A stretch of DNA of 7,197 nucleotides from an uncultured bacterium (GTDB taxonomy: Bacteria > Bacteroidota > Bacteroidia > Bacteroidales > Paludibacteraceae), in assembly GCA_946183755.1 (NCBI GenBank), contig CAMHCZ010000095.1, positions 1-7,197 on the forward strand, read 5' to 3'. Made by a program: the position numbers and the translations under genes. Below the pieces are notes generated by a model, which worked only from the letters and a program-made list of their open reading frames with translations, ran no database searches and was not told the DNA's origin. Below, piece after piece: positions 1 through 5,574 of the stretch (positions within the stretch are counted from its first letter, which is position 1; each line of letters opens with the position of its first letter).

Positions 1-410
1 GTGGCAGTCTTGAAGTGCCAGTTGCCCAGTCCGCCTCGTCCGCCTTTCAGCAGCACGATTCTCTGCTTGTCTTCGGTCAATTCGCAGATGAATTCACCGT
101 TGTCTCCGTCGTATGCCACGGTGCCGATAGGCACTTTTATGACTTTGTCTTCGCCTTGTTTGCCGAACGAACGCGACTCGCCTCCGCTTTCGCCGTGTCC
201 AGCGAAGATGTGGCGCGCGTACTTCAGGTGTATCAGAGTCCACGTGTTCTTGTCGGCCTCGAGTATGATGTGTCCGCCTCGTCCGCCGTCGCCGCCGTCA
301 GGTCCGCCTTTCGGAGTTCTTTTGGTCCTGATGAAGTGTCTGGACCCGGCGCCGCCTTTGCCCGAGCGGCAGAATATTTTAACGTAATCAACGAAGTTTG
401 ATGATGCCAT
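1..410 (-). CDS. obg: GTPase Obg/CgtA, N-terminal part (3' end outside window)
   Basis: Obg is a ribosome-associated GTPase that acts in the cytoplasm in late 50S subunit assembly and stress responses (family knowledge). The 136 complete codons seen here cover most of the glycine-rich Obg fold. The protein starts MASSNFVDYVKIFCRSGKGG and goes on with GGPDGGDGGRGG, then a WTLIHLKYARH stretch, an AGHGESG turn, a KVPIGT strand and LLKGGRGGLGNWHFKTA, all hallmarks of this domain in order. The GTP-binding domain lies beyond the left edge, so it cannot be checked. The ATG at 410-408 is chosen because it gives the usual Bacteroidales N-terminus and sits about 25 bases after a good promoter. The gene is divergent from the operon to its right and has no evident functional link to it. 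Confidence 0.97.
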   Translation of the reverse strand, partial: MASSNFVDYVKIFCRSGKGGAGSRHFIRTKRTPKGGPDGGDGGRGGHIILEADKNTWTLIHLKYARHIFAGHGESGGESRSFGKQGEDKVIKVPIGTVAYDGDNGEFICELTEDKQRIVLLKGGRGGLGNWHFKTA

Positions 411-440
411 GTTTTTATCCTGGAAATTTTTAATTCGTCG

Positions 441-471
441 CAAAGTTAAGTGTTTATCCGACACGTTCAAT
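441..471 (-). promoter_or_regulatory. Predicted Bacteroidetes-type promoter for obg
   Basis: On the minus strand the -7 box reads TAACTTTG (441-448), a full match to TAnnTTTG. A -33 box ATTG (468-471) lies 19 bases further upstream and matches TTTG at three of four positions. The predicted start of transcription is near 434, giving a leader of about 25 bases before the obg ATG at 410. The consensus is established for Bacteroidetes; its use here is inferred. Confidence 0.6.
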
Positions 472-576
472 AAGTTGCTCATTTATTATGTTGTTGTGCA
501 TGTTTGTATTTGTGCCGTCTCTGGGATGATATGTTTTATAACATTTTTTATGAGCCATTTATTTCCAGGTTAAAAT

Positions 577-607
577 TTTGTAATTGTCATATAGGTGCTT
601 ATATTTG
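577..607 (+). promoter_or_regulatory. Predicted Bacteroidetes-type promoter for the eight-gene operon
   Basis: TTTG (577-580), a 19-base spacer and TATATTTG (600-607) make a complete match to the Bacteroidetes sigma-70 consensus in both boxes and spacing. Transcription would start near 613-615, about 44 bases before the ATG at 658. No comparably complete promoter was found in the gaps between the downstream genes, so this is the best candidate for driving the whole unit. Confidence 0.7.
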
Positions 608-657
608 GGGAAAGTCAAAAATGAAACAGATGTGTTGGACCATTGAAATTTGAGACT

Positions 658-1275
658 ATGGATGTGTTAAAGAAGAATTATCATACTGCTGATGTCAATC
701 TTTATGATAGACAACAGGTTTATGTCCGGATGCGTGTGTGGCCTGTTTCTGGATTTTTGTGCTATGTGTGTGGCATCGGTGGTCGTTTGAGGTTTTTTCT
801 TGTGATGTTGTGGCTGTTTTGCGGTGCTTGTTTGATGGAACCGCGTGCGGAAGAACTCAGTTCCTCTGAGATTTATGAGCAAGAGATAGCTAAGGTGCTG
901 GCGGATACGGTAGACGATGGAACTGTCGTGCGGCAAGAGCAAGTGTGTGGGCAGGAGAATGGACTGGCGTCTGAGGAATGTGAGCGTGGATGGAAGTACA
1001 TCCTGATTATATGCGCTGGAGGTCCTCTGCTGTTCATGATTTATATTATTTACGTGTATTTGAAAAAACCCGAAGAAAGAAAAGGTGGAGCGTTCAGAAT
1101 GCTTGTAGTCGGTGTGCTTATGGCGGTGCTGCTTTATGCTATAAGCGTTACAGGATTCTACTTGAAGTTTTTCGCAGACGAAAGAATCAGCGCGGCCATT
1201 GTTGTGGTGGCGGTTGTCGTTGGCATTATGTGTCTTGGGTGGTATTCGCAGAAGAATGGGAAAAATAAGCAATAG
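658..1275 (+). CDS. Membrane protein with four hydrophobic segments, function unknown
   Basis: I do not recognise a family. Numbered from the ATG at 658 (205 aa), hydrophobic stretches lie at about 43-60, 113-135, 147-168 and 177-195. The first looks like an uncleaved signal or signal peptide and is followed by an acidic soluble loop (about 61-112) with two cysteines, C97 and C108, that could pair. The KKPEERKGG linker after the second segment and the KNGKNKQ tail are basic, which fits a model with the acidic loop outside and these parts in the cytoplasm. The start is uncertain: an in-frame TTG at 643 and an ATG at 730 are alternatives, and the ATG at 730 would put the signal segment closer to the N-terminus. 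It is the first gene after a strong promoter, 43 bases before the secreted-protein series, and is the only polytopic membrane protein in the operon. A role as anchor, sensor or export partner is conceivable but unproven. Confidence 0.7.
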   Translation: MDVLKKNYHTADVNLYDRQQVYVRMRVWPVSGFLCYVCGIGGRLRFFLVMLWLFCGACLMEPRAEELSSSEIYEQEIAKVLADTVDDGTVVRQEQVCGQENGLASEECERGWKYILIICAGGPLLFMIYIIYVYLKKPEERKGGAFRMLVVGVLMAVLLYAISVTGFYLKFFADERISAAIVVVAVVVGIMCLGWYSQKNGKNKQ

Positions 1276-1318
1276 AGAATAGGAGTGCACGGTTTTGTTC
1301 AACTAAAAAAATATGTAT

Positions 1319-2350
1319 ATGAAGCGTTTCTTTTTGTTGTTCACATTAGCTTTTATGGCTTTGTTTTCTGTGTCGGCTCAAAGTGGCACTGGAATATTCA
1401 TGAAAATTGAGGAGCACGACATGTTCTCTCAATGCTTCGCTTCGTGCGACGCCAATAAGGACGGCATCTTGACTTTCGACGAGGCTGCCGCGACTACGAA
1501 ACTCTCGTTAGAAAGGGGCGGAAGGCTGAACATAATCGAGGATTACGAGTTTCTGAAGCATTTTCCTAACCTTGAGGCCATATCGGTTGGTAATACTACG
1601 TTGGAGGTTATCGATATGCACTATCTGACGAAGATTAAGACAGTGAATGTCTCTAATGCCTTGTGGCTTAAGAAAATAATTGTCGCGCCAGGCATTATGG
1701 CTCCTGAAATCACAGGAGAGCCACATGATGATCCGTTCAGGGAAGTGGTGAAGGTGGAGTTTTATGTGGCGGATCCAGTCGCACGTGGTTTGTTTGCTGA
1801 AGGGTACGAATATGTGGAGCCTGTTGAACAGAACGGTGAAAAAATCTATATCGTAGGGGTGGAGTATGCGATAGGACCATTTGGGCTTTGGCGTAACGGC
1901 AAGTTGGAGGTTCCTTGCGAGTACAACATTGATTTCATAAAGGAGAATTATTTCACCGTGCAGACAGAGGATGGATTTTTGAATTTCGCGGACGAAGGCT
2001 TCAAGGCGTTTTGTCTGCGTAACAAGAAAATTGATACGGACAAGGATGGCAATATAACGAAAGAGGAGGCGGAGGCTGTGACAAAACTCAGTCTTATGAG
2101 CACCAGGAGCTTCATCGTAAATATCAAGTCATATGAGGACTTGAAGTATTTCCCGAATCTGGAGTCGTTTGACGCAGGCTTCAACTATCTGGAAACGATA
2201 GATGTGAGTTGCTGTCCTAAACTTAAACAGCTTGACTTGTCAGACTCGCGTATGTTGAAGACAGTTGTTCTTGCCAAGGGTTGTAAGCCGGAAATCCGTT
2301 ATCCTGTGGCTTACAAGGGCGAGGCACCTAAAATAGTTTATACAAAGTAG
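1319..2350 (+). CDS. Secreted protein with two EF-hand plus leucine-rich blocks and a WG-like segment
   Basis: The 343-residue product has a signal peptide (about 1-21, MKRFFLLF...SVSAQ) and is probably exported to the periplasm or beyond. It holds two copies of one block. Each has an EF-hand calcium loop (DANKDGILTFDE at 44-55; DTDKDGNITKEE at 239-250) with acidic or Asn ligands at positions 1, 3 and 5, Gly at 6, a hydrophobic residue at 8 and Glu at 12. A leucine-rich stretch follows (about 73-122 and 270-320) with FLKHFPNLEAISV and DLKYFPNLESFDA and then IDVSCCPKLKQLDLS-type repeats. Between the blocks, about 176-203, a stretch with GLWRNGKLEVPCEY resembles a WG repeat. No type IX C-terminal sorting domain or lipobox is evident. 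An ATG two codons upstream (1313) is possible; 1319 is preferred because the sister genes start MKRF. Calcium binding and a protein-interaction role follow from the domains; the partner is unknown. Confidence 0.88.
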   Translation: MKRFFLLFTLAFMALFSVSAQSGTGIFMKIEEHDMFSQCFASCDANKDGILTFDEAAATTKLSLERGGRLNIIEDYEFLKHFPNLEAISVGNTTLEVIDMHYLTKIKTVNVSNALWLKKIIVAPGIMAPEITGEPHDDPFREVVKVEFYVADPVARGLFAEGYEYVEPVEQNGEKIYIVGVEYAIGPFGLWRNGKLEVPCEYNIDFIKENYFTVQTEDGFLNFADEGFKAFCLRNKKIDTDKDGNITKEEAEAVTKLSLMSTRSFIVNIKSYEDLKYFPNLESFDAGFNYLETIDVSCCPKLKQLDLSDSRMLKTVVLAKGCKPEIRYPVAYKGEAPKIVYTK

Positions 2351-2369
2351 AAACCTTAAAAAAGACTGT

Positions 2370-2687
2370 ATGATGAGAAAGACAATAATCAAAAGAATGG
2401 CTCTCATGGCGGTGTCTGTGATGGCTATGTTGCTCACTGTCAGTGGTGAACAACCTTGTAACGAATGTGGCGGCTCGGGCAGTGTTACGTGTCCGACATG
2501 TCAAGGTCGTCCTTATTATACCTGCATAAAGTGCGGTGGTTCGGGTCAGGTGTCATACAATGGCAGCAGCTACACTTGCGGAATCTGCGAAGGCACAGGA
2601 CGAAATGAATGTCGTACGTGCAACGGAAGCGGCAGGGTTCTGTGCATGCGTTGCATTGGACGCGGCTCTATACATGTGCCGGATTAA
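2370..2687 (+). CDS. Secreted CxxCxGxG zinc-finger protein, six CxxC pairs
   Basis: This 105-residue protein has a signal peptide (about 1-26) and then almost only DnaJ-type cysteine repeats: CNECGGSG (30), CPTCQGRP (41), CIKCGGSG (52), CGICEGTG (70), CRTCNGSG (81) and CMRCIGRG (92). In DnaJ four such repeats bind two zinc ions; six pairs could bind three. There is no J domain and no client-binding beta domain, so it is not a DnaJ co-chaperone. Export makes it unusual, since these cysteines would face an oxidising compartment and could form disulfides instead of binding metal. It lies 19 bases after the EF-hand gene. The start could be either of two adjacent ATGs (2370 or 2373). The fold is well supported; the role is unknown. 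Confidence 0.87.
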   Translation: MMRKTIIKRMALMAVSVMAMLLTVSGEQPCNECGGSGSVTCPTCQGRPYYTCIKCGGSGQVSYNGSSYTCGICEGTGRNECRTCNGSGRVLCMRCIGRGSIHVPD

Positions 2688-2698
2688 CCATATGGTTA
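2685..2698. repeat. 14-base perfect palindrome overlapping a stop codon
   Basis: TAACCATATGGTTA reads the same on both strands. It begins at the TAA stop of the six-CxxC gene and lies 24 bases before the next start codon. As RNA it could form only a very short stem, so it is not a terminator. It might be a protein-binding or processing site, or chance in an A/T-rich gap. Confidence 0.35.
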
Positions 2699-2722
2699 TA
2701 CAACAAAACAAATTAATGCATT

Positions 2723-3358
2723 ATGAAGAGGTTTTTGTTTCTTATGTTGACATTCATCGGTATGATGGCGGTCAACGTGCAGGCGCAGATGGCGAGCGAT
2801 GCGTTTGTCAAGATAGAAGACCACGACATGTTTTCGCGTTGCTTTGCCGAATGTGATTCGGACGGTGATGGATTTGTGACTTATGAGGAGGCTGCCAAGG
2901 CAACGAAGTTGGTGCTCGATTTTGGCGGACGCTTGAATATAATCGAGGACTTTGGATTCTTGACGCATTTCCCTAATCTCACGATGTTGTCGGTAGGCAA
3001 TACGTCGGTTGAGCACATTGACTTGCGCTGTTGCCCTAAACTGAAGCATCTGAATTTGACCAATGGTCTTTGGGTGAAGGACGTGACGCTGGCAGTCGGT
3101 TGCAGCCCGCAGATAATATTCCCTGCAGGAAGCGCCGATGTTATGATTCATCGTTCGGACAAGCCTTGCGAAAGAGCAGGATTCTCCTATCGCGAGAGAA
3201 TGGAACATGAGTTGTTCCCTTGCTATCTGGTCAGTACAGATGGCAAGAAGTACGGCGTGTACAACAATGGAAAGCTGGTCGTTCCGTGTCAATACACTAA
3301 GCTTGAGGCTCTGCGCAACTGGCAGGTGATGAAGAGAGCCAATAAGCAGAAAAAATAG
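2723..3358 (+). CDS. Secreted EF-hand/leucine-rich protein with WG-like C-terminus
   Basis: The 211-residue product is a paralogue of the large EF-hand protein encoded at 1319, with a single block. It has a signal peptide (about 1-22, ...VNVQAQ), the shared lead-in VKIEDHDMFSRCFAEC (29-44), a full EF-hand loop DSDGDGFVTYEE (45-56) and a leucine-rich stretch (about 75-125) with FLTHFPNLTMLSV and IDLRCCPKLKHLNLT. The C-terminal part (about 165-192), with KKYGVYNNGKLVVPCQY, matches the WG-repeat pattern (GV..NGK.VVP..Y) and corresponds to the segment between the two blocks of the larger protein. The basic tail ends KRANKQKK. It should bind one calcium ion; the leucine-rich and WG-like parts suggest protein contacts. 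The gap to the previous gene is 35 bases, in line with co-transcription. Confidence 0.88.
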   Translation: MKRFLFLMLTFIGMMAVNVQAQMASDAFVKIEDHDMFSRCFAECDSDGDGFVTYEEAAKATKLVLDFGGRLNIIEDFGFLTHFPNLTMLSVGNTSVEHIDLRCCPKLKHLNLTNGLWVKDVTLAVGCSPQIIFPAGSADVMIHRSDKPCERAGFSYRERMEHELFPCYLVSTDGKKYGVYNNGKLVVPCQYTKLEALRNWQVMKRANKQKK

Positions 3359-3395
3359 AGTGACGACAAGTGTTTAACGCTTAAATACAACGCCT

Positions 3396-3458
3396 ATGAA
3401 AAGATTGATTTTATCATTAGTCATTGCTGTGATAGCTGGTATATCAGCACAGGCGCAG
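3396..3458 (+). repeat. Signal-peptide coding segment shared with 3903-3965
   Basis: The first 21 codons of the genes starting at 3396 and 3903 are alike at DNA level. Both begin ATGAAAAGATT.ATTTTA.CATTAG, and both end with the same 17 bases, TATCAGCACAGGCGCAG (3442-3458 and 3949-3965). The middle has diverged and the mature proteins belong to different families. The other operon genes encode similar peptides with different codons. Confidence 0.6.
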
Positions 3459-3860
3459 TGCAGCCAAGGCGGACAACAGAAAAAGTGCCAGGAGAGTAAA
3501 GAAAATGTTACTGTTGTGAAGATTGAGCACAATAACATCTTCTCGCAGTGCTTCATAGACATCGACACAAACGGTGACGGCATCGTGGATTGCCGTGAGG
3601 CAAAGGAGGCTACGTTCCTGTCTCTCGAAAGAGGCGGTCGCAGCAATGTCATCGACAACTATGATTTTCTTAAGTATTTCCCAAACCTCACGGCATTTGG
3701 CGTAGGCACCACTCCAGCGGAAGAAATCGACCTGCACAATCTGAGGAAGTTGGAGAAACTTCATGTCGGCAATGCCGCATGGCTTAAGAAAGTAATCCTC
3801 GCAAAGGGCTGCAACGTTGAGATTACTGGCAAGGATGATGTGAAAGTGGAATACAAGTGA
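3396..3860 (+). CDS. Short secreted EF-hand/leucine-rich protein
   Basis: This 154-residue product is the smallest EF-hand paralogue. The signal peptide (about 1-20, ending SAQA/Q) is followed by a short polar linker with two cysteines (C22, C31), the lead-in VKIEHNNIFSQCF (41-53), a full EF-hand loop DTNGDGIVDCRE (57-68) and the leucine-rich stretch (about 88-139) with YDFLKYFPNLTAF, IDLHNLRKLEKLHV and WLKKVILAKGC. It lacks the WG-like segment of its two sisters. Although Cys22 follows the signal region, the preceding AQ does not make a lipobox, so cleavage by signal peptidase I is more likely. Its signal-peptide DNA strongly resembles that of the next gene, which encodes an unrelated mature protein. 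Function is unknown beyond likely calcium binding. Confidence 0.87.
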   Translation: MKRLILSLVIAVIAGISAQAQCSQGGQQKKCQESKENVTVVKIEHNNIFSQCFIDIDTNGDGIVDCREAKEATFLSLERGGRSNVIDNYDFLKYFPNLTAFGVGTTPAEEIDLHNLRKLEKLHVGNAAWLKKVILAKGCNVEITGKDDVKVEYK

Positions 3861-3902
3861 TTTATACGCTAAAGTCTTTCTACCCCAATAAACTATGCTG
3901 TT

Positions 3903-4301
3903 ATGAAAAGATTCATTTTAACATTAGCAGTAGTCCTGTTGGCTGTCGTATCAGCACAGGCGCAGTCAAATTGCAGAAGATGCGACGGCACGGGAGTGAT
4001 AGTATGTCCGGAGTGCAACGGTAAGGCGGAGCTCTGTCCCATCTGCAAGGGACTGGGAAATATCGTTTGCCGCAGATGTCATGGCGAGTTCAAGACTTGT
4101 CCCGTCTGCCACGGCTCCAAGTATTATAATAACTCAAGTTGCTGGACTTGCAAGGGTACAGGTCGTGTCATCGACTGTAATCAGTGTGATGGCAAGGGGT
4201 ATGAGAAATGTCCTGAAGCTCCGAAGTATTGTTTTTATGGCGACAAGGTGTGCCCTCGTTGTGATGGACTGAAGAAAATCCCATGTCCCGATTGCCAGTA
4301 G
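3903..4301 (+). CDS. Secreted CxxCxGxG zinc-finger protein, nine CxxC pairs
   Basis: The 132-residue product starts with a signal peptide (MKRFILTL...SAQA/Q, about 1-20). The rest is a tight array of cysteine pairs beginning at residues 24, 35, 45, 56, 66, 80, 92, 117 and 128, many followed by a glycine turn (CDGTG, CKGLG, CKGTG, CDGKG). Two single cysteines lie at 103 and 110. This is the DnaJ cysteine-rich fold extended well beyond the usual four pairs, with no J domain. Expected ligand is zinc, perhaps four or more ions, unless the cysteines oxidise after export. It sits between a small EF-hand gene and the Sel1 gene with gaps of 42 and 27 bases. Biological role unknown. Confidence 0.87.
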   Translation: MKRFILTLAVVLLAVVSAQAQSNCRRCDGTGVIVCPECNGKAELCPICKGLGNIVCRRCHGEFKTCPVCHGSKYYNNSSCWTCKGTGRVIDCNQCDGKGYEKCPEAPKYCFYGDKVCPRCDGLKKIPCPDCQ

Positions 4302-4328
4302 TCATTTAAAAAATAATCTTTATCATTT

Positions 4329-4871
4329 ATGAAACGAATATATTTGTCATTATTGCTTCTCATTGCTACGCTGACGGCATCTGCACAGGTGAGCGACAAG
4401 GAAAACTTTGCACGCAATTATGAGCTGGCACAGCTTGGCGACCCTACTGCCATGTATCATGTAGGGAAAGGCTATCTCGACGGCAAGGGTGTTGCCAAGA
4501 ATCATGACGAAGCCTTCAAGTGGTTTCTCAAGGCAGCGCAGATGAACAACGTGATGTCCATAGAAATGGTTTCTTATATGTATCAGTATGAAGACGGAAC
4601 CGACTTTGACATTTTGGAAAGCATTTGCTGGGCCAGAAAAGGAGCAGAGCTTGGCAGCGGATACTGTATGTGTGAATTGGGACTCTACTATATTGGTTTT
4701 CATAAACTCTACTATGGTGGATATGTTTTTGAAGATGACAAAGACGATGTGGAAGAGGCGACCGAACTCTTCACAGACAAGAAGAAGGGCATCGAGTGGC
4801 TGAAAAAGTCTGCCCGCACAGGCTATAAGTTTGCGCAAGGGAGGCTGGAAGATATGGGAGAAAAATGGTAG
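4329..4871 (+). CDS. Secreted Sel1-like repeat protein
   Basis: The 180-residue protein has a signal peptide (about 1-20, MKRIYLSL...TASAQ) and Sel1-type helical repeats. The clearest is at about 38-72, with GDPTAMYHVGKGYLDGKGV followed by DEAFKWFLKAAQ. A degenerate repeat follows at about 74-110, with ICWARKGAELGS. A third starts with CELGLYYIG (115-123), is interrupted by an acidic insert (EDDKDDVEEATE, about 135-146) and resumes with KKGIEWLKKSARTG. Sel1 repeats are scaffolds for protein-protein contacts; several exported ones take part in host interaction or envelope signalling in other bacteria (family knowledge). In this operon it may hold the zinc-finger or EF-hand proteins together, which is inference only. 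Confidence 0.87.
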   Translation: MKRIYLSLLLLIATLTASAQVSDKENFARNYELAQLGDPTAMYHVGKGYLDGKGVAKNHDEAFKWFLKAAQMNNVMSIEMVSYMYQYEDGTDFDILESICWARKGAELGSGYCMCELGLYYIGFHKLYYGGYVFEDDKDDVEEATELFTDKKKGIEWLKKSARTGYKFAQGRLEDMGEKW

Positions 4872-4902
4872 TTTAGTTTGTAACTCATAAATCGTTATCA
4901 AT

Positions 4903-5511
4903 ATGAAGAAGGTGTTTTTATTCATAGCCATTCTTGCTTGCTCATTGCCAGCAATGGCTCAGGAAAAATGTGACTATTGCCATGGAAGTGGTCAGGAGGC
5001 ACGTCCTTGCGCGTTCTGTGGCGGAAATGGGTATCGTGAGTGCGACTTCTGCTTGGGCAAGAAGGAGGTGCGCTGCAACATGTGTCAAGGTTCAGGAGAG
5101 ATCGTTTGCGCCCATTGTCGCGGCAGAGGCGGTGTGCAGATCAAGGACGAATGGCGAGAGTGCCAGTATTGTGATGGCAAGGGAACTCCGCAATGTGAGA
5201 CTTGCAAGGGCACGGGCATGAAGGTGTGCTGGAAGTGCGAAGGCGCAGGCGAGTATGTGTGCAACCAATGTAATGGCAGCAAAGTCAATATGTGGAGCTG
5301 CACGCATTGCAATGGTACTGGATATGTGAAGGCTCAGGCGAAGAACTCTAATGACGCTCCGCCGGCAGCCATAACTCACGGCTATTCTGGAACGTTCAAG
5401 ATTGATGTGCAGCCGGGCGATACGAAAGAGGACATAATGCGCAAGGCGACTCAAGCTCGTGTGCGTCATAGAGCCAATATGATTGAACAGAGCCTTAAAC
5501 AGTCAAAGTGA
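4903..5511 (+). CDS. Secreted CxxCxGxG zinc-finger protein, ten CxxC pairs and charged tail
   Basis: The 202-residue product is the largest cysteine-repeat protein here. After the signal peptide (about 1-20, MKKVFLFI...PAMAQ) come ten CxxC pairs starting at residues 23, 36, 47, 58, 69, 87, 98, 109, 120 and 133, most in the form CxxCxGxG (CHGSG, CQGSG, CRGRG, CDGKG, CKGTG, CEGAG, CNGTG). Residues 150-202 form a cysteine-free tail with a proline-alanine linker, a short GTFKIDV strand and a basic, probably helical end (RKATQARVRHRAN). The array is more than double that of DnaJ and there is no J domain. It is the last gene of the operon and ends ten bases before the shared terminator. Likely zinc-binding; cellular role unknown. 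Confidence 0.88.
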   Translation: MKKVFLFIAILACSLPAMAQEKCDYCHGSGQEARPCAFCGGNGYRECDFCLGKKEVRCNMCQGSGEIVCAHCRGRGGVQIKDEWRECQYCDGKGTPQCETCKGTGMKVCWKCEGAGEYVCNQCNGSKVNMWSCTHCNGTGYVKAQAKNSNDAPPAAITHGYSGTFKIDVQPGDTKEDIMRKATQARVRHRANMIEQSLKQSK

Positions 5512-5520
5512 TTCATCAGT

Positions 5521-5563
5521 AAATAAACAAGCCGCTGCGTTATATGCAGCGGCTTGTTTATTT
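5521..5563. terminator. Bidirectional intrinsic terminator
   Basis: The 18-base arms 5521-5538 and 5546-5563 are perfectly complementary around a seven-base loop. A GCCGCTGC core is flanked by AAATAAACAA and its complement, so each strand gives a G+C stem followed by a T-rich run. It lies between the ends of two convergent transcription units (5511 and 5575) and can serve both. Confidence 0.93.
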
Positions 5564-5574
5564 TTGTTTGCAGG

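Larger units (their letters stand above)
411..657. other. Divergent intergenic region
   Basis: This 247-base A/T-rich gap separates obg from the rightward operon. It holds the two divergent promoters listed separately, at 441-471 and 577-607, with about 105 bases between them. A ten-codon open frame at 621-653 (MKQMCWTIEI) lies inside the leader of the rightward operon. No RNA gene, riboswitch or terminator hairpin was recognised. Confidence 0.6.

Noticed and set aside
1..401. Two long plus-strand open frames covering the obg region
   Set aside because: They are shadows of obg on the minus strand, which gives a textbook Obg domain; the plus-strand products are low-complexity and match nothing.
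667..1302. 211-codon minus-strand open frame opposite the membrane protein gene
   Set aside because: Its product is rich in His, Ser and Asn with no plausible domain, and the plus-strand frame has a promoter, membrane segments and an operon setting.
1319..3860. Dockerin modules of a cellulosome
   Set aside because: The EF-hand loops look dockerin-like, but blocks are not paired as in dockerins, leucine-rich segments follow each loop, and no cohesin or glycoside hydrolase is nearby.
4873..4880. Possible internal promoter TTAGTTTG before the ten-CxxC gene
   Set aside because: One mismatch in the TA of TAnnTTTG and no TTTG about 19-21 bases upstream.
4350..4931. 193-codon minus-strand open frame opposite the Sel1 gene
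   Set aside because: The plus strand encodes clear Sel1 repeats and a signal peptide; the opposite product shows no recognisable motif.
2370..5511. DnaJ chaperone genes or dnaJ fragments
   Set aside because: There is no J domain, HPD motif or client-binding domain, each protein has its own start and signal peptide, and the number of CxxC pairs exceeds DnaJ's four.
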